From NCBI GenBank assembly GCA_019054805.1, contig JAHQIY010000019.1, forward strand, positions 712,001 through 776,000: 64,000 bases of DNA, given 5' to 3'. Below, in pieces: positions 34,526-46,371 of this stretch. The position numbers and the translations under genes are program-made. The notes under the pieces were generated by a model. That model was given only the letters and a program-made list of their open reading frames with translations, ran no database searches and was not told the DNA's origin. This DNA comes from Brachionus manjavacas. Its lineage: Eukaryota > Rotifera > Eurotatoria > Ploima > Brachionidae. Positions within the stretch are counted from its first letter, which is position 1; each line of letters begins with the position of its first letter.

Positions 34526-37491
34526 TTAAAAAAAATCACTTGATCTAGAACCCCATGCAGCAAAGCCATATCGGCCAAATTCAGTTTCATCATCTTCCCT
34601 TTTGATCCTAAAGTAGCCATTCTCGCCCCAATCAGGACCCCAGCTGTTAGCAGCAATCTAAAAATAATAAAAAGTGAATAAATAAATAAAAAATTTGTCT
34701 CTTATTTGTATTTGTACCCAGTAGTCTACTCCGTTCTCAGTTCCCCATCCGATGACTTTGACCGAGTGGTACGGGTCGTTGACATCCAACAAACGAGCAT
34801 TGGGGTGCTTGGTGTAAATGCCACTTTTGTACATGAAAAAGTCCTCAAAGACCTTGAATGCCATTTGGATGGGTCCATTTTCTTCGATCTCCTCCATGAG
34901 GTCGTTGGACGAGCTTGCCCGAATGGGGTAGCCCGGTCCGGAGTTCATCAATTGCTTGTTGTAGAGTCTGCCGTCCGAAGGACACACTATACGGTTGAGG
35001 TTTGAGTTAACTTTGCATTCAGTGGCCGTACCGCTCTTGTCACTTTCAAGTGGATAGCATGCTTCGTTGACAATACCACCAATGATTCTGCCGTCCTGGT
35101 CGGCACTAGTGCTCTCGATGAACTTCCAGCCCAAGTCCATGGAGGCTGGCGAGCAGCCGTTGGCATTGCCTGGCAGAATGACACACGAGAGCAGCATTTG
35201 AACTGACATTGATTCATTCCCGCGCTTGCCCTCGTAAACTTTGGCCACGCGATCAGTCGCAGTGTCCAGTGCTGAAAACGCCCACGATGCGCCACAATCA
35301 CCTTGATCTCTAACTGCTCTCAAATTGTTGACCATGAATGGTTCGGCGCGAAAGTCGTAGCTCTCCTTTATTGGCACCGGGTCGTTGCGGATCGCGCGCT
35401 GAATCCTTACTGGAATTCTGGTGCCCAATTTATGCTTGTAGCCATATTCCAAGTTTTTTGACCAAAATTTTGAATAGTTTTCGGCTCTCCAAGTAGAGCT
35501 TTAGTTAAATAAATTTAATGTTATTTTGATAAAAGAAAATTTTATTTTATTATTTTTCAAACTTAAAATTTAGGATGCTTAAATAATTTTTTTTTAATTA
35601 AATTAGTATTTTCTTATATATTTAAAATTTAGAATGCCAAAGAGAGGACTAAATTAAATCAAAAATGACAAATTGTTTTCAATCAAATAATTTTCTTTGT
35701 CCTTTGAATAAAGAAGAGGAAGCTTCTGAATTCAATTGTTAAAATTTCAAATTTCACCCTTTTGGTCAAAATTTTTGATTTTTAATAAATAAAAATAATT
35801 TTTAATCATCTAATTTTAATAATTGATAAAATAGAAACTTTTAAAGAAAAAAAGATAATTTAGCAACAATTTGAATAAATAAATTATTTTGGTATATTTC
35901 CTTAAACATTCTAATGATAAAAAAGAACAAAAACAAAAAATAATTTTTTACGCGTATAATATTCTTAAATAACAATAATATGCAATTTAAAAACTAAAAT
36001 ACTGAATTAGTAACAAAATTTAAACATTTTAGTTTTTTTTGTAATTAATGTCAATTACATTTTAATTGCGCGTATAATATTTTTAAAAAACAAAATTAAT
36101 ATTTTCTAGAACAAAAATACTGATGTTAGTGTCAATTATTTTTTGTTAGTAAAATTAAATTAAATAATGTCAAATATGATTAAGATAGTAACTGTTTTAT
36201 CTCTTTGACACCAAAATTGATTTAATTGAAACAAATATATATCCAAAAAAACTTTTTTTCAATAATTAATTAAAGACCTTCTAAAGCTGATTCCGACAAG
36301 ATGAGTTTATTGGTGTTATACAAAAAGGAAATTTTTGAGCTAGACAATATTCACTATTCTCAAAATGTCTTTTATTGAATTATTAAAATCATTGAATACT
36401 TTTATTAAAATCATTGAATACGAAAAAATGAGTAAGTAAATCTTTTAAATTTCTAAGTTTAAACATTCATTAATTTTTATTTTTTCAGATCTGAAACCAT
36501 TAGCAATTCTAGACATGCCAGAAAAACAAAAAATCGAATGTCCGAGCAAAAAACAACTGAACAATTTTCTAGCAAACTATCGTCGTAATGAACATGGTAA
36601 CAAATGTATCACAATGAATGAGTTAGTTGAGTATGTTACACCAAGATCCCGTATTCCAGAAGATTTAGATCAACCATTCATTGCAGCCTATGAATACGAC
36701 GCATCAAGTATTGAAAAAAGATGGTTTAGGCTCTTCATTACGACTAAACGCCTTGTTAAATTAGTACCGAAGACAAAACATGTTATGGCTGACGCAACTT
36801 ATAAACTAGTATACGAAGGTTTTCCATCATTGACAATCGGAACAACAGACCATAATAAGAACTTTCACCATTTCGCAATTGCAGTTACAACAAACGAACG
36901 AACAGAAGATTTTGAGTTTTCTCTAAAACTTTTACTAAATTTTATTTTAAGAACTTTGTCATATCAAAGAAATAGCAATGAACATTCCACTTGAAAGAAA
37001 GCGCCGTCCAGGTCGCCCTAAAGCTACAACCAATGCCTTATCTCGTCAGCCAAATGAAACTCAAAATGTGAATGTTTTGTGTATCAGCGTATCTGAAGAA
37101 TCAGATTCGGGCGATCCGCCTGTACAAGAGCCAATATCAAAAAAAATTCGTCTTGAAGAGACCCTAGCCGTTACTCCACAACCCCAAGTTAAAAAAAACG
37201 CGGTAGACCAGTTGGATCAAACAAACAAAAAAAAGTAAATTGAATATTATTTTTGCCTATATTTAATTATTTTGGTTCTAATTTGATACAAATTGTATTA
37301 CTTTTTTTATTTATGTACCTTTTTTATTATAATAGAAATAAAAAAATACATTTGTTCCTTAGTTATTATTTATTTATTTATTTGTTTTCTGTACCGAGCT
37401 AGAGCTCCTTCAGAATAAGTTAAAAATTAAAAAAATAAAATAAAAATGAAATAAAATAAAATAAAAATAAAATTAAAGTTAATAAAATAAG

Positions 37492-37526
<35 letters not shown>

Positions 37527-40500
37527 ATTAAAAAAAGTAAATAAGCTAAATAAATGAAAATTAAGAATATATAAAATTGGAAAAGATTGTTACATGTGGC
37601 TCATGTTTAAATAGTTCAAGTTTCAGGAAAAAAAGAAGAAATAGTAAGGTAATTAGTTCAGTAATTTTGTTTTTTATTTCAATATTAATAACATAACTGA
37701 TAATTACATGCCTTTTAATTGATCACTATTTTAATTTATAATACATTATTGATTGAAATGAAACTCTTATACAATCAAAAAAACCTAAATTATTTATTAA
37801 TTAATCTTATAATGTTCAAAAAAATTGCCACTTTGAAATTTTTTTTATCTTTCTTGTTTTGTTTATAAAATTAACACTTTTGATTTTACTTTTATATAAA
37901 CCAATGTAGCCTTATCGCTTATTTACTTTATTTTGAATTTTTTTTTATCTCATTTAATTATCTTTAATTTTATTTTTTATTTTGATTTTGATTTTGTTAT
38001 TCTGAAGGAGCCCTAGCTCGGTACAAAAAACAAATAAATAAAATAAAAAATCTCTAGTTCGATATAGTTAATCAAATAAATAAATGAATTTCTAAATTAA
38101 TAGAAGAAATTCCTCAAGATCAGGCCTTTGAAGCTAATACTAAAGGAAAAACTAGAGGAAAAGGCAAAAGTTATTTATGAGGATGCTAAAAAATGCCTGG
38201 ATAAAGAATTTGATTTTTTTGTCCTTAAAAAACGTATTCTGTTTTTTATTTTTATTTTTTTGTTCTATTTAGATAATTAGTACTATATATTTCTAATAAA
38301 AAGTAATGAATAAAAATTTTGTTCCAAATTCAGTATTTTAGTTTTTTTGAACATATAATAAACACAGGTAATAATTTTATGCCAATTTTTTATATAAGAT
38401 GATTAATTTATTTTATTTCAAACAAAAAGACGACCGGTTTCGTAGATTTATTTCTAAAAAATTAAAATAATTTTCGATAAAAATTAGTTATAATGAAATT
38501 CTGTTAGTTAAAATATATTTTTAAAGATATTAAATTTAAATTTTAACTTACAAGAGTAATTATCTTAAAATAAATTTATTTTTTTAATTTTTAAACATTG
38601 CTTTAAATTCGAAAATTAAAAATATTTATTGACTGAAAAAGAAAGATAACAACTGCATAAATTTACTTTTATTTTATTAATTTTTTTTTAATTTTTATTA
38701 ATGCTTTGTATGCCAAGAGAATAATAGGAGATTGTAAAAAATATTTAAGATTTAAACAGTGCGGTGCGCTTAACAAAAAGCTTATTTAGTCAAATATTGA
38801 AAAGACGGGCAAATGAAATCAGAAAAGGCTTCAAATCATGATTTATTAAATATTTTTAAATGTCAATTATCAAGAGTCCTCCATGTTATGTGACCAGAAT
38901 TGAAATTTTTTTTTAATTAAAAAATTTGTGAACAAAGCTTAAAATAATGATATCAAAAAATTGACCAAATTTTTTTATTATTTTTAAATGATTTAATCCC
39001 ACACAGTCTTAGAAATTCATTTCAAAAAATAAAATTCTTTTTTAAACAAAGATTGTTATTTTCTCTTTTTGACTAGTTTACAAATTATAAAGAAAATGCT
39101 ATGCGGTTCATAATAAAGTTAAAAATTATTATTTCTAATTTAACTGAAAAAATTTTGTGACCAGTTCAACGTCTGTCCCGGTCACATGATAAAAAAGGCC
39201 GATTATTGTAAAAAGTTTAGTTTTTTAATTCATTCTATTAGCATAATAAAATTATCAAGTTAATTTTATATTTAAAAATTTTTCGAGTATTATTAAGTTT
39301 ACTAGCATTTAGTAGTGCTGCCATATAAGTCAGAGAAAAAAGTAGAATAAAAAAATGGGAATTTTTAAAGCTTCATTTGGATTTTTTTTGGTCCCACTAG
39401 AATTGAATTCTTTTCATGGAAATTTTCATTTAAAAAATTCAAAAATTTAATAAATTAAATTAATCAAAAAATACAAAAAATTTGATAATAGATTATTATT
39501 TTCACAAGTTAAATTTCTTGACATTAATATTCTGTTCTATTTTCTTCGATCTTTTATCTATTTTATTTTAAATCCCAAGAAGCTGCGGCTCAGTACAGAC
39601 AAAACAATAAGTATAAATGATCGGTTCAAAGGTGCTGATATAAATATTTAAATTTTCTTAAGAAACAAAAGGGTTTTAAATGAAAAGATAGAATTGTTAA
39701 TTGTTAAATGACAGATAATTTAAAGCCTTTTAAATTTTCTTCTAAAATTATTCGATTTTAATTTCAAATCTTTTGAAATCATGAATTATGATATCAATAA
39801 AATTAATCATAATTCATTTTAAGTTCGATCATGTATTTTTAAATTGAATTTCAGTGACATATAGAGGAAGTTAATTTGTGTCTCGTCGATTATGTGACGC
39901 CAAAATTTTCTAAAAAAAGGAGTCACATAATTTTTGAATCTAGTTAAAAATTTATTTCAAAAAAAAAAAATTTTCAAAAAAATACAATTGCAAAAATTTT
40001 TTGAATAAACTTTAGTAAAATTACTATTACTTCAAAAAATTAAACTTTAGTAAAAAAATTATCGTTTTATTATTATTAATAATATTAACTAATTTTTTCA
40101 TCACTTTGGAACATTTGATTCATAAGTCTTTAGTAAATATACTTTAGTAAGTTACTTAGCTTTAAAAAATTAAAATAAATTCAACTAAATTTAACGTTGA
40201 GAGTGATAGTACAATCTTTGATCGTTTAAAAATATTGGACTTGTTAGACCGAATCAATCTTGTTCGAAGGAAAATTGTAAAATGAAAAATAAGTTAAAGG
40301 TTTTTAAGAAAAATGAAATTAATTAATGAGATGGTATTGTAATGGAAAAATGCTTATTAAAAAGATGCACAAAGACTAATTATTAATAAAAAATTTTATT
40401 ATTAATATTGAGAAAATTTTCTTCTTTATTTGAAATCAAGATTTTTTTTTGAAGTCACATAAATTTTTGAAAAAAAATATTTCTTTAATTTTTGGTTTGT

Positions 40501-42427
40501 TTAATTTTTTTTGTTTGTAGGTGACTCCGGAGTCACATAATCAGCAAGACCCGTTATTTTAATAAAAATAATTTTTTAAAAATTAACAACTTTAATTTGT
40601 TTTATTTTTTAAGAATCATTTTTTTTACAATCCTTAAGGCTAAAAAATTTTAAATTTTAAAAATTTTTTTCGTTAAACATCAAACTTTGTATAGTTGTGT
40701 GTATCCTATTTAATTTATTAGAAGAAAATATTAATATATTTAAAAGATCTAAAATAAAATCCATTCTTAATCCTTATCATTTCTTATAAATTAAATAAAA
40801 ATCATCTAAAGATTTTAATCATCAAATTTTTAAAGAAGTTCAAAAGAGATATGCGTATTTCATTCAATAATTTGGAAGCTTTTTCTATTGAAATTTTTTT
40901 AAAGACTTTTGAATCAAATGATTGAAGGTGATAAAAAAATTAGTTAATATTATTAATAATAATAAAACTATTTATTTTTTGATTATTTTTTTTCCATCAA
41001 AAATTTTTTATTTATTTTAAATTTAAGATTTCTAATTTTTATATTTTAAAATAAAATTATAAAATTTATTGAAACCTTGAGTCATTTTCCATCTGTCATT
41101 AAATTAATTCAATTTTTTTTTCAAAAAAATAATTTAAAAACTTTATATTTAAAAAATTTTCATTTGAATTGTTTTGTTTAAATCAATTGACTTATAGAAA
41201 TAAAATAAACACTTAATGCTAAATTATTTGAAGAAATTTTTAAATTTGATAATTTACAAAATTGCTTAATTTTGTAAAAATTCAAATCAATTCTTAATGA
41301 TTATTTAATAAATTTTACGAAAATGACTCAATATTCTTGTAATTCCTATTTTGATCTGACGAGTTTAAAAGTTTCAAATATTTTATTCACAAGTTTGAAA
41401 AAATTTCAAAAATATTTAGGAAAAAAATTAAGTTTTTTTTATATTAGTAAAAATAATTTTTCTATTTAGAAAAAGCTTTTCACACACTACTATTTATTTT
41501 TGTTCAAAGTCGGCTTCAAAACCCTACTGATCCATTTTCGCTCAGCGGTAGATTTTTTTTTTCTCAAAACACTTTTGCTCTTTTATATTTTTAACAGCTA
41601 AAATTTCTAATCTTCTCTTAGTTAAAAGCAAAGAAAATCTGAAGAAAGGTAATACGTAAATTAGCAAATATTTACACAACTAATTTAATTGACTTAAATA
41701 TTAACAGTTTGATTTAATTTTATAATCCTTTAACTGTCTTTTTTAAATAATCATTCTGAACACAATCAAAAATAAAAAAAAAATTTTAAAAATTTTTAAA
41801 ACAAATTTTAGCCCCTGCCCTAAATCCTTTATTATTAAATTATTATTAAAAATAAATTCTAAAAATCATCTCATTTCGATTAATCCAAAAAGGTCTACTT
41901 ACTAAGGATCACTGTTGATTCTGTGCAGTAGGTCGGTGTTAATGAGACATCGGTTGCTGGTGCACTCTACCTTGCCCTCGCTGCACACACACTCATTGCA
42001 GTTGTCGACGAATCGTTGACCACTCGAGTACCAATTACCTGCATGATAGCAAAAGGGACTTAAAGTTGACGCTTTAAATAAAACAACTAATGATTTGAAT
42101 GAAAAAAATATGCTTAAATAATTCACCCTTAGTGGTAATGGGCAAAAATGGTGGTTGAACTTGGCAGACATTTTTGGCGTCAGGACAGCAGTCACTGGAG
42201 TCAGGTCTATCGCAAAAAATGTCACAGTAGCATCGGGTATCGTAGTGAATCATGTAGCAATCGTCGTCTCTTTGCGAGCAGCAAGAGTCCAAGTTGTTCA
42301 AGTTGATGAATTCACCACAAGTGCCACCATTGAACTCATTTTGCTGATTTCCATGTTTGAAATAACGCGAGTCGTAGCTCACCGCAATTGTCACCATTTG
42401 TACCACTAGTACAGTGAAAATTTTCAT
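34526..42427 (-). CDS. TINAGL1: TINAG-like secreted protein (inactive cathepsin B fold), 4 exons
   Basis: Exons 42427-42127, 42038-41903, 35498-34718 and 34657-34526 give 449 residues (human TINAGL1 467). Exon 1 has a signal peptide (MKIFTVLVVQMVTIAV) and a somatomedin B-like Cys cluster (DSCCSQRDDDC...RCYCDIFCD...DCCPD). Exon 2 is von Willebrand C-like (CNECVCSEGKVEC). Exon 3 starts YSTWRAENYSKFWSKNLEYG and carries the papain-like domain. Its active-site segment reads DQGDCGASWAFS: Ser replaces the catalytic Cys, as in TINAG proteins. The His (DPYHSVKVIGWG) and Asn (IAANSWGPDWGENGY) are kept. It is therefore a matrix or basement-membrane protein, not a protease. The splice between exons 2 and 3 restores a Tyr codon across a 6404-bp intron that is loaded with mobile-element debris. 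Confidence 0.92.
36428..37238 (+). pseudogene. Internally deleted MULE transposase gene
   Basis: A short exon ATGA (36428-36431) splices to 36489 and reads MNLKPLAILDMPEKQKIECP. Further on, HVMADATYKLVYEGFPSLTI and GTTDHNKNFHHFAIAVTTNE form the DDE strand of MULE-type transposases. The frame then ends at TGA 36994, while an overlapping frame (36978-37238) gives NIPLERKRRPGRPKATTNAL, an AT-hook tail typical of the same proteins. The switch of frame near 36970 marks a large internal deletion: the region between first and last catalytic acids is gone. Terminal inverted repeats were not found. The copy is on the opposite strand to its host gene. Confidence 0.8.
37374..37655 (-). mobile_element. 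5'-truncated LINE copy (3' UTR only)
   Basis: Read on the minus strand it ends TTCTGAAGGAGCTCTAGCTC then GGTACAGAAAACAAATAAATAAATAA. The 3' 280 bp are alignable to the LINE at 46372-47390, including AAGAAGAAATAGTAAGGTA. A long poly-A tract (about 37496-37524, plus-strand reading) lies inside. Confidence 0.7.
37950..38045 (+). mobile_element. Second LINE 3' tail, opposite orientation
   Basis: TTCTGAAGGAGCCCTAGCTC followed by GGTACAAAAAACAAATAAATAA matches the same LINE 3' end on the plus strand. Together with 37374-37655 it forms an inverted pair about 300 bp apart. Confidence 0.65.
38095..38240 (+). pseudogene. Short transposon-protein relic
   Basis: Reads EIPQDQAFEANTKGKTRGKG, then KSYL and a stop; a shifted frame continues EDAKKCLDKEFDFFVLKK. 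A basic GKTRGKGK run next to broken frames suggests a fragment of a mobile-element protein. No family call. Confidence 0.3.
39878..40552. mobile_element. hAT-like MITE, 675 bp
   Basis: Left end GTGTCTCGTCGATTATGTGA and right end (reverse complement) GGGTCTTGCTGATTATGTGA match at 17 of the first 21 positions. Flanking octamers GTTAATTT (39870-39877) and GTTATTTT (40553-40560) match at seven of eight. The GGGTCT terminus and GTGAC subterminal words tie it to the element at 1592-2297. Confidence 0.7.
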
Positions 42428-43031
42428 TTTTTTTTGTCAACTAATACTCAAATTTAAATCTATTCATAAAATTAAAAAAATTTTAATCCTATTTTAAATA
42501 GGCTTAAAAAAGACTAAAAAGACTTGAAAATAAATCAATAGGAAATAAATGAAATATAAAGAAATTTATTTTAATAAAAAATTTTATTTTAGGCTTAATC
42601 GAACAACTGAGGGTTCTATTTCGATAAGGTTTCTGTCAAGATTAGTTCATCTGACATATTTTTTTAATTAACCTTAATCTGAAACACTTAAAACAATATC
42701 TTTGAATTTTTTATTCTAACTTGATTAATCGGCTCCGCTTTTGCTAGGCTTACGCAACCGGCAATATTTAACACTAGTAGAACTTCCTTGATATTATTCT
42801 ATTTGCATAAAACTTGCTGGAGCTATTTTAAGCTCTACGAAATAAAAACAAAAAATAAAGAAGTGCTGTTTTTGCCATTAGATTAGGTTAATTTGGTTGC
42901 CGTAGAAATTTTCTTGATGAATTCAGGTGGGATTTGTAGAAGTCGGCTGGAAAGATTTTTGTTCCGAGCGACGCTTTCATCTTATCAATTTAAATTGCAA
43001 ATGCAGCAAATTAAAAGATAAAAAAAGTTAG
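42428..43031. other. Spacer between the TINAG-like gene and tRNA-Arg
   Basis: AT-rich; less A/T-biased patches at 42600-42660 and 42720-42960 do not translate to anything I recognise. Presumably holds the TINAG-like promoter. Confidence 0.3.
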
Positions 43032-43104
43032 CACCCCCAGAGGGGATCGAACCCTCGACCTATGGATTAGAAGTCCATCGCGCTATCCACTGCGCTATGG
43101 GGGC
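43032..43104 (-). tRNA. tRNA-Arg(TCT), copy 1
   Basis: 73-nt gene reading GCCCCCATAGCGCAGTGGAT... with D-arm, anticodon arm ATGGACT-TCT-AATCCAT, T-arm GAGGGTTCGATCCCCTC and 3' stem TGGGGGT plus discriminator G. Boxes A and B are intact. A six-T terminator follows four bases later. No intron. Confidence 0.95.
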
Positions 43105-44509
43105 TTAGTACTTTTTAGCTTAACATTTTATTTAACCGAGCTATTATATAGAAAAATATTAATTATTATTTAGAATAAAAATTTCTAATTTTTAAATAGT
43201 CGATGTGTAATTGAATTTTTGGTGTTGTCAAAATTAGATTCTCTTTAATTTATTAAAATCTCTTTTTCACATGCCAAAATTATCTTTTCGAGTTTTTTTT
43301 TACATTTTTCTTGAAATAATTATTGAGATTTTAATCTAAAAATAAATTGAAAACCGATGTTTTTTTCATTAAATTTATATGAATAAAATTGGCACCGTCC
43401 TAAGGAATAATTCCCAGTTTTTTTTTCAAACAGCTAAATTAACATTAAAGATCTTGGATTTTTTGTTAAAGAAATACTAATCGATTATGAAGTTTATGCA
43501 AAACTAATAATAAAAATTTAAACTAAATAATAAAAAGTTCTCTTAAAAATTAATATCCAGATAACAAAATTTTACTCAGAGGCGAATTTTAATTAAATGA
43601 TCTAATCCTCGAGCAACTACTGCTAATTAAAGCTCCATATAAATTTTTTTTCTCTAAATACGAAATAAAAAAAAGTAAAATGTACATTAATTAACTTAGA
43701 TTCATAAAATTTTTTAATAATTTCACTTGATTCATCAAGAACTTGTAACATCTTGTAGCACATTACTAGAATAATATTAATTAAGTCAGAGTCAAAGTTA
43801 TTTTTATCAACTATATTTTAAATTGGTGTTTTTATTTATTTATTTATTTATTTTTCAAAATTTAATCAGTTTTTAAGATTAGATTAGCATGGTAAAGTTT
43901 TCAAATTGTTTAAGTTAAATAATATATTACACAATAAATTATAAGTGCTTTTTTTTTAAATTGAATTTTGTTTTTTTTTTAAATAAATTCTTGAAAAAAG
44001 CTGATTTAAAATGTTTATTTTAACTTTTTGCCATACACATAAGATTTTTTAATGAAAACAATTTGGATAAATTAATTCATCAAATACAAAGTAAAGCTAA
44101 TTAATTTGAGTATTGCATAGCTTTGAATACATGTCTTTTTCAAAGTAAATGAGATTCGTTGTTTGTTTACCTAAAATTTAGAACTATTTAGATTTAGACT
44201 ATTTGGATTCAATTTAATTTTTGGACGGCTTACTGAGTCACCCTCGCATTTTTTAATTCGGACTTGGGACCGACACTGGTATGCTTACGACTCAACCGGA
44301 CTTAGCTACTGTGGGACGTTGATCATAAACAGCGCCACTCATCCGAGCACTTGGAGGCTGCGAACTCGGCAACTGTTTAGACTAGCTTGGAACCACAAAC
44401 CAAGCGTATCCATGGATAGGATACTTAACTTTTTCACTAAGTAAAGTTGTCCTCATATTTCATATTGAAGAGATTAAATTTGTTGTAAAAACTTAGACAA
44501 AAAAGTTAT
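43105..44509. other. Spacer between tRNA copies 1 and 2
   Basis: AT-rich. A (TTTA)n run at 43832-43856 may be a retroelement tail. A G/C-richer block at 44240-44420 contains the shared sequence described separately. Confidence 0.4.
44312..44450 (+). repeat. Sequence shared with 56.99-57.12 kb (opposite strand)
   Basis: CACTCATCCGAGCAC and ACCAAGCGTAT...GGATAGGATACTTA occur here and, on the minus strand, at 57108-57000, with intervening parts alignable with indels. In this copy the frame is shifted relative to the minus-strand copy, so one is a degraded duplicate. The origin of the ancestral sequence is unknown. Confidence 0.6.
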
Positions 44510-44582
44510 CACCCCCAGAGGGGATCGAACCCTCGACCTATGGATTAGAAGTCCATCGCGCTATCCACTGCGCTATGGGGGC
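44510..44582 (-). tRNA. tRNA-Arg(TCT), copy 2
   Basis: Identical 73-nt gene to copy 1, with different flanks and its own T6 terminator (AACTTTTTTGTC on the minus strand). Confidence 0.95.
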
Positions 44583-46371
44583 TTTCGAAACAATCTAAGC
44601 GAGTTGTTCGCAATGTGCTAGCTTGGTAAAAAATTTAAAATATGCTAGATAATAGACTAATATAAGCGATCAACTATTTAAATGAATTAAATACTTAATC
44701 CAAGTATTTTAACCGTAACAAAAAATAAAAGCCTTTATATTGCATCGAAAGCAAGGATTTATTTAAATATATCCTGGCTTCTAGACTTCCTAGATTTGTT
44801 AATTTTGAAAAAAGATACTTAACCTTTTTCAATTGGGTTTAAATTCTAATTAAAATTGTGAATAAGTCGAATTCACACACACTCATACACACTCTCTCTT
44901 TCTCTTGGAGTTGGAGAACATGGCCTTTAGTTGGTAATTAAAATTTTTTAAATCAACTTTCACTGACTGCTCACAATGACAAATAGATAATACCGCGGGA
45001 ATTAATCTAGAATTAGAGATAGAAATTACTCACTAAATAACTATAAAGAAAAAGAACATTTTGTTGTGTCAGTATATTGCGAGATAAACCTTTAGGAGCT
45101 TTTTTGATATAAAAAAAAGAGAACTTAGTGAAAAGAGCGAACGAGCCAAATTGAAAATCCCAAGAAATATGCCGTAGTTAAATGTCAAACTCTTAAGTTT
45201 ATGCTTTTGTTTCTAAATTAAAAGGAAGTTGAGAACAATTTAATTTTAAACATTTTATTCGAAATTTTTTTCTCGTTTATCTATTAGGGTCAAAAATCAC
45301 AAACGAGGCTAATTTTTGTCTATCTAATTTGCTAAAATTGACCACAATAACAGCTGTCAGACTTGAGCCACAAGACACAATCTCGCCTCACCACTCTTTG
45401 CTATTTTTTTTGGTAAAAATAGCAAAGAGCGGTGAGGCGAGATTCTAATCCGCAGAGCACTTTAGTTGCCAGGAACTTTAGAAGCCGTATGAGTCTGGGG
45501 GCTTCACCAACTGTTTCTTTGACCACTATGACATTTGATTTTTTATTCTTCATTTGATTGTTGGGACCTGGGGTTGATTAGTTTTGATGTGGTTCGTCTA
45601 TGAATTTAAAGGGAAAGTTAAGACTTGGGTGAAAGAAATGAAAAGAAAAAACGATTAATTTAAATTTTACTTCAGTGACAAGTTGGCAAGTTCCATAAGT
45701 TGGCAAAGTCTATTTTTAATTTTTTTCAGCTTCATTGAAATTTCCATGATCAAATTTAGATTTCAGATCTTGGTTTTTTTTTAGATTAAATAGAATAGTC
45801 TTCAATATTAATTTATGCTAGTAAATAATTAAACTTTATTAAACATGATTTGTTTAACCACAAAAAAATCAAATTGTAAACAATATTTTTTGAAATTTTA
45901 CAATTTAAAAATTTAACTTTTTTTCTCTTAAATTTGTTTTAATTAAGATCAAAATTTCAGTTTAGTAGAGCCATAAAGTTTTTTGAATTTGTGTAACTTC
46001 ATATCTTTGTGTTGAATTTAAACTTGTCTTTAAAGCTTTCAAATAACAATTTAAATTAAATATCGCTTAGAGGAAAAAAAAAACCATTGCTAAAATAAGA
46101 GATTTTTCCTCCTCCATAAATATTAAATTAAAGTAAAGATTAATTTTATGAATACGCAATATTTTCGCGTAATTTATCTGTAAATAAATAAAATAATTAA
46201 ACACTTAAGATACTTTTAAGTTTTTATTAATTTTTGTTTCATTTACATACACCACATAAAATAAATTTTGTTTCACAGAATGAGGTAAACATAAAGAACA
46301 AGTTGTACAAATTTTTAGAGAATTAAAAAAAAAGAAGTCTAAGCATTTTCGAGCATTGACAAGTCTTCATT
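44583..46371. other. Spacer with a strong hairpin
   Basis: No gene model. Contains the hairpin at 45379-45444 and, beside it on the minus strand (45525-45380), an open stretch of about 45 codons (VIVVKETVGEAPRLIRLLKF...) that may be a gene relic. Confidence 0.35.
45379..45444. repeat. 30-bp nearly perfect hairpin
   Basis: AATCTCGCCTCACCACTCTT then TGCTATTTTT is followed after about 6 bases by AAAAATAGCAAAGAGCGGTG then AGGCGAGATT. Only one position is a G-T instead of a Watson-Crick pair. The stem is G/C-richer than the surrounding DNA. Confidence 0.85.

Larger units (their letters stand above)
35499..41902. other. 6.4-kb intron of the TINAG-like gene
   Basis: Donor CCTTA|GTAAGT at 41903/41902 and acceptor CTAAAG at 35499 (minus strand). 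It contains a broken MULE transposase gene, two opposed LINE 3' tails, a transposon relic near 38.1 kb, a GAAACCGGTCGTC motif near 38.43 kb and a hAT-like MITE. All other introns I can see in the window are 44-60 bp, 1.3 kb or 2.2 kb. Confidence 0.85.

Noticed and set aside
42155..42409. 84-codon plus-strand frame opposite TINAG-like exon 1
   Set aside because: Shadow of the real minus-strand exon, which has the signal peptide and the Cys pattern.
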